24,510 bases of DNA, from positions 1 through 24,510 of IMG/VR virus record IMGVR_UViG_3300025828_003399. The stretch is one strand, 5' to 3'. The translations under genes were made by a program, and so were the position numbers. Shown here one piece after another: positions 21,317 to 24,510 of the stretch. Source of the stretch: a virus. A model generated the notes under the pieces. The model had not been told where the DNA came from and did no database searches. It worked only from the letters and a program-made list of their open reading frames with translations. Each line of letters opens with the position of its first letter. Position 1 is the stretch's first letter.

Positions 21317-21615
21317 GAATATTTTTCAGCGTATTTACTGGAGTGATTTATGAACTAGAAGAAGAGTTTACCAACAACTTAGATTGTGGTCAACTTGAGA
21401 TAACTAATCACCCAAAAAGTAATTGTAAAAAATGTTATGGTAAAGGCCACACACATAAAAATATAAAAACAGACCACTACACGTTGTGCAATTGTACAAT
21501 GAAAGAAGCTACCCCATCTATGTTAAAGATTATGTCAGAACACCAAGTAGAAGATGTTACTCTTCATACTAAAAAATCTGACTTTGATTCTATAGTCGAT
21601 GACATATACTCATGA
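21313..21615 (+). CDS. Small zinc-ribbon-like phage protein
   Basis: The 100-residue protein has four spaced cysteines, C38 and C41 (NCKKCYGKGHTHKN) and C59 and C61 (YTLCNC), fitting a zinc-ribbon or rubredoxin-like knuckle. CxxCYGKG is familiar from small phage proteins. The rest is acidic and probably helical (SEHQVEDVTLHTKKSDFDSI). It overlaps the upstream gene by 4 bases and precedes the helicase gene by 3. A DNA-, RNA- or protein-binding adaptor role is plausible but not shown. Confidence 0.6.
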   Translation: MRIFFSVFTGVIYELEEEFTNNLDCGQLEITNHPKSNCKKCYGKGHTHKNIKTDHYTLCNCTMKEATPSMLKIMSEHQVEDVTLHTKKSDFDSIVDDIYS

Positions 21616-21618
21616 TAT

Positions 21619-23247
21619 ATGTTTAGTAAATATTTGAGTAAATTTCCGTATGGTTATAATCCATCAGAGGCTCAAGTCAAACTTATCAAAGAAATCGAAA
21701 AAGCTTTCAATGATGGCTATAGGTTTGTTATTGCTTCTGCCCCTACCGGTACTGGTAAGAGTTTTGTACCTAGAACTTTAGGTAATGTCAGTGCTAGACC
21801 GACTAAAGAATTTCGTTCGTTAGTTGAATCATACGATGCTTATGCTCAAGATTTTGCAGGTAATTTTGTTAATGAGGCAGAGTGTTTAGCTGAACCTTCA
21901 TTTGGTACATTTGCATTAACTATTACTAAACAGCTTCAAGACCAGTATAAGAAACTATTTGATGATATTGATACTCTAAAAGGTAAACAAAACTATCTTT
22001 GTGATATAGATGATTCATTTGATGTAGATACTGCGCCTTGTACATACACTAAGAATCTTAAAAACCAATGCTGGGCTAAAGGTTGTTGTAATTATTACAC
22101 AAATCGTAATCATGCCCTTACTAGTCAGTTTTCAGTTCTTAACTATAAGATGTTTTTGAGTTTACCTGGACATGTTAAACGTAAAAACTTTTTAGTGTGT
22201 GATGAGGCATCTGAATTAGAAGAAGAACTAGTGAGACGATTTAGTGCACATATTGATTACACACGTCTTAATCTCAATAATGTTGAGCATTCGGTTCTTA
22301 AGTCAGATAAGTATGATGTTCAATATAGATGGCTTACTAATCTTATTTTCAATATTACGGAGACGATTGAATCCCTTACGGGTAAGAATAACAATAAGAT
22401 TATAACAATATCACAACCAGAAGCAGCTAGACTTAAGTATCTACGTAATCTACATGGTAATCTATCAACGGTAGAACAAACTTGGCATAAATGTGAGTAT
22501 ATTGTCGATTTCACTAAGAATGGTGTTAGTTTCACTCCATTGAAAGTTAATAATCTAGCTAGTAGTTTGTTTGATTACGGTGATAATATATTGCTAATGT
22601 CGGCCACTATAACTGATCATGTATCGTATGCTAAAACATTAGGTATTAAACGTTACAAATATATAGAGACACCATCAGCATTTGACCCTGCTAAATCTCC
22701 TATCTATCTAATGACTAAACCTGAGTTGAACTATAGTAACTTAGAGCAAAATTTACCTAAGATAGCTAGATATTGTCAAGCATTAAGTGATAATCATCCA
22801 GATGAGAAAGGTATCATACATACTCATTCGTTAGATATATGTAGATATCTACAAAAGAAACTTAAAGGTGATAGGTTTCTATTTAGAGAAGAAGCAGCTA
22901 ATAATGAAAAGATATTAGAAGAGCATTTTTCTACCGATAAACCCACCGTATTAGTATCACCATCGTTAACGTTTGGTACGGATTTGAATGGCGATAAAGG
23001 TAGATTTCAAATTATTGTTAAAACTCCATTTCCACCTCTTGGTAATAAACGTATTAAGAAGATGGCTGATTTAGATCCTGAATGGTATCAGCAAAAAACA
23101 TTAAGTGCATTTATTCAGACTACCGGTAGATGCACTAGATCTAAAGCAGATTACTCGGTTACATATGTAATTGATGGTAAAGCACGCAAATTATTGCTAA
23201 AGAATAAGGATAAACTACCAGAACATTTTATTGAGCGGTTGAAATGA
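21619..23247 (+). CDS. DinG/XPD-type SF2 helicase with putative Fe-S domain
   Basis: The 542-residue protein has Walker A at 41-48 (APTGTGKS), DEAS at 195-198 in the motif II position, motif III-like MSAT at 327-330 and motif VI QTTGRCTR at 500-507, defining a Rad3/XPD/DinG-type superfamily 2 helicase. Between motifs I and II lie C128, C141, C151, C156 and C157 (KQNYLCDIDD ... APCTYTK ... QCWAKGCCNYY), placed as in the 4Fe-4S domain of XPD and DinG. Such enzymes unwind DNA 5' to 3'. The usual His of DEAH is Ser here. TATACT at 21605-21610 lies 8 bases before the ATG. Likely roles are replication, recombination or R-loop removal. It is close to the clamp-loader gene. Confidence 0.88.
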   Translation: MFSKYLSKFPYGYNPSEAQVKLIKEIEKAFNDGYRFVIASAPTGTGKSFVPRTLGNVSARPTKEFRSLVESYDAYAQDFAGNFVNEAECLAEPSFGTFALTITKQLQDQYKKLFDDIDTLKGKQNYLCDIDDSFDVDTAPCTYTKNLKNQCWAKGCCNYYTNRNHALTSQFSVLNYKMFLSLPGHVKRKNFLVCDEASELEEELVRRFSAHIDYTRLNLNNVEHSVLKSDKYDVQYRWLTNLIFNITETIESLTGKNNNKIITISQPEAARLKYLRNLHGNLSTVEQTWHKCEYIVDFTKNGVSFTPLKVNNLASSLFDYGDNILLMSATITDHVSYAKTLGIKRYKYIETPSAFDPAKSPIYLMTKPELNYSNLEQNLPKIARYCQALSDNHPDEKGIIHTHSLDICRYLQKKLKGDRFLFREEAANNEKILEEHFSTDKPTVLVSPSLTFGTDLNGDKGRFQIIVKTPFPPLGNKRIKKMADLDPEWYQQKTLSAFIQTTGRCTRSKADYSVTYVIDGKARKLLLKNKDKLPEHFIERLK

Positions 23248-23254
23248 ATAAATA
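23247..23254 (+). promoter_or_regulatory. T4-type late promoter box AATAAATA
   Basis: This exactly matches NATAAATA, ends 6 bases before the ATG at 23261 and has no -35 at a usual distance. It overlaps the stop codon of the helicase gene and drives a tail gene, as expected for late transcription. Confidence 0.5.
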
Positions 23255-23260
23255 TTTTGA

Positions 23261-24058
23261 ATGCGTTGGAAGTCGACATACTTTGAAATACAAGATCTTA
23301 TTATTCAATTTGCTAATGCTTTTGATAGTATAGTTATTGGTAGATACAATAAGAATAGAGAGCAAAAAGATAGGATTTTTGTAAGATACTTATACGCTCC
23401 TAAACAGCGCGTTCTTTATGATATAGTCAATAAAGCTAAAACTATTGCTTTACCGGTAGTTGCTATCAACGTAGCAGGTATTTCTAGAGATAATGATAGA
23501 GTTTTTAACAAGTTACCCGATGTTAACGGTTTCTATTATAGTAATGATCAATATTCTAACAAATATAATGCTCCTACCCCGGTAAACATTACAGTTAATT
23601 TTTCTGTTATAACAAGATATCAATTAGATATGGACCAAATCTTATCTAATTTTATACCTTACAACAACCCCTATATTATAATAAGCTGGCCAGTACCAGC
23701 AGGATTAGGTGCATTATCTGAAATGCAAGAAATAAGAAGTGAAGTACTTTGGGATGGTAATATTAATATGTCTTACCCAACTGAATTACAAGCTTCAGAT
23801 AAAGCAAGAGTTACCGCTGATACAACATTCACTATTAAAGGTTGGATATTTCCTGCTGCTCAAAATGATGTAAGTAACATTTACAGAGTTGATGCTAATT
23901 TCTATGCTGTTAGTGGTACTGAAAATACAGGCACGGTACTTACTTTAGACAATTACCCAACATTAAGAACTCAATTATCAGGGTTATCTGCAATAACCGA
24001 AACAGTAACAGTTTCTGCTTCAGAGCAAGAAATAGAATCATTTATATTTTCACAATAA
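23261..24058 (+). CDS. 15: Proximal tail-sheath stabilisation protein, gp15-like
   Basis: The 265-residue protein is close in length to T4 gp15 (272). Shared features are an N-terminal FEIQDLIIQFANAFDSIVIG (8-27) like the gp15 helix, RIFVRYLYAPKQRVL (RxPITYASK in T4), LPVVAINVAGISRD, and the central VNFSVITRYQLDMDQILSNF matching the T4 IFTRYEDDMFQI region. NPYIIISWPVP follows, with DTTFTIKGWIFPA near residues 190-205 (FEVNGWMYPP in T4). gp15 caps the contracted sheath and tail tube and joins the tail to the neck. It has a late-type promoter directly upstream and ends in a TAATG overlap with the next structural gene. A related tail-terminator (gp3-type) is an alternative. Confidence 0.75.
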   Translation: MRWKSTYFEIQDLIIQFANAFDSIVIGRYNKNREQKDRIFVRYLYAPKQRVLYDIVNKAKTIALPVVAINVAGISRDNDRVFNKLPDVNGFYYSNDQYSNKYNAPTPVNITVNFSVITRYQLDMDQILSNFIPYNNPYIIISWPVPAGLGALSEMQEIRSEVLWDGNINMSYPTELQASDKARVTADTTFTIKGWIFPAAQNDVSNIYRVDANFYAVSGTENTGTVLTLDNYPTLRTQLSGLSAITETVTVSASEQEIESFIFSQ

Positions 24059-24510
24059 TGAAGAGATTTGGACAAAAACTATTAATTAGAGAAAACCAAA
24101 TAAACAAACTGATTTACAGTGAGTATCAAAAATCGTTTGTTTTTAAAATACCTTTTACTAGAGGGGGTGTAGGTAATAGCTTAGGAAAAGCTTCAACTTA
24201 TCAGGTTTATTTGAGCAGCTCTAACCCATCTTCATTTATCCCCAACTCTCTCTCAACAGTTAATTTAAGTAGTGTACCTTATTACTCTAATATACCATCA
24301 CTTTCTTCTACTTACCCTGCATTTAGTGCGTACAATGCTTTAGATTTAGGTTGTGACGTATTTTTTGATTATACATCAAATACAGTTCAAGTAGGTCTTG
24401 GAGCTTTATCTGGTATTGCAACTGGAGAGTTCAAGTTTTTGATTACCAGCCCTGGTGGTTATAATGTATTTCCGTCAGTTAATAGTGATTACCCTTTTTA
24501 TATTCAATCT
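24058..24510 (+). CDS. Structural-type phage protein, 3' truncated by the window
   Basis: This frame of 151 codons starts at ATG 24058 (TAATG overlap with the gp15-like gene) and is open to the window end. It begins MKRFGQKLLIRENQINKLIY and continues as a Ser/Tyr/Pro-rich beta sequence with segments such as YQVYLSSSNPSSF, NSLSTVNLSSVPYYSN and GATGEF-like GIATGEFKFLITSP. This composition is usual for fibre, neck or decoration proteins; I do not recognise the family. It is probably co-transcribed with the tail gene from the late box at 23247. Confidence 0.7.
   Translation, partial: MKRFGQKLLIRENQINKLIYSEYQKSFVFKIPFTRGGVGNSLGKASTYQVYLSSSNPSSFIPNSLSTVNLSSVPYYSNIPSLSSTYPAFSAYNALDLGCDVFFDYTSNTVQVGLGALSGIATGEFKFLITSPGGYNVFPSVNSDYPFYIQS

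Noticed and set aside
1-24510. tRNA genes, integrase, attachment sites or IS elements
   Set aside because: Intergenic gaps are mostly below 35 bases and no cloverleaf, recombinase or terminal inverted repeat was seen, so the window does not look like an integrated prophage border.
23261-24510. RiPP or defence system at the right end
   Set aside because: The gp15-like motifs and the late promoter indicate ordinary tail morphogenesis genes.

Overview
The window looks like part of a large, AT-rich, T4-related tailed phage (a myovirus), most likely marine. Four things support this: a gp62-like clamp-loader subunit, a GroES/gp31-like co-chaperonin, a gp15-like tail-sheath stabiliser, and the characteristic short phage form of the QueE-like radical SAM enzyme. 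Genes are packed with 1-17 base overlaps and almost all lie on the plus strand. I see no tRNA, rRNA, IS element, integrase or CRISPR array. The host cannot be read from the sequence. The low G+C and rarity of Shine-Dalgarno sites only suggest an AT-rich aquatic bacterium.

Layout. (1) 2-1011: a QueE-like radical SAM gene (5' end cut by the window edge) overlaps a gene for a complete glycine cleavage H protein. (2) 1034-6283: a very AT-rich glycan block with a DUF1796 protein, a two-domain GT9-like/GT4 glycosyltransferase, a radical SAM/SPASM protein and a GT9-like transferase, followed by a GDP-mannose dehydratase-type SDR (6313-7290). (3) 7299-9414: a basic SH3-like phage protein, a Mn-type superoxide dismutase and a Pro/Gln-rich structural-type protein. 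All three have short N-terminal leaders resembling capsid-targeting peptides. (4) 9446-11223: nucleotide metabolism, with ThyX, a DUF5664-type (d)NTP pyrophosphohydrolase-like protein and a P-loop kinase-like protein. (5) 11225-12151: the only minus-strand gene, a probable virion protein. (6) 12179-18652: a second, overlapping glycan operon with two paralogous GT7C-like transferases, GT10 and GT11 fucosyltransferase-like enzymes, a small GT9-like protein, a SAM methyltransferase, a CgeB-type transferase and a STELLO/DUF288-like transferase. (7) 18636-23247: inorganic pyrophosphatase, DUF366 protein, gp62-like clamp loader, GroES-like co-chaperonin, WYL_2/Sm-like protein, two small unknowns and a DinG/XPD-type helicase. 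(8) 23261 to the end: a gp15-like tail protein and a truncated structural-type gene.

How the parts may work together. Nine glycosyltransferase polypeptides, a nucleotide-sugar enzyme, a methyltransferase and accessory enzymes suggest that the phage builds or remodels a complex glycan, on the host surface or on its own virion. GcvH, ThyX, the (d)NTP pyrophosphohydrolase-like protein, the P-loop kinase-like protein and pyrophosphatase could support one-carbon flow, dTMP supply and DNA synthesis.

A regulatory signal recurs across the window. Most genes that begin a unit carry a -10-like or T4-late-like box whose last base lies about 5-7 bases before the start codon. Virion-type genes carry (N)(A/T)TAAATA with no -35, whereas thyX and the gene at 12179 carry sigma70-like -35/-10 pairs. 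This predicts very short or leaderless mRNAs and an early/late division that can be read from the DNA.
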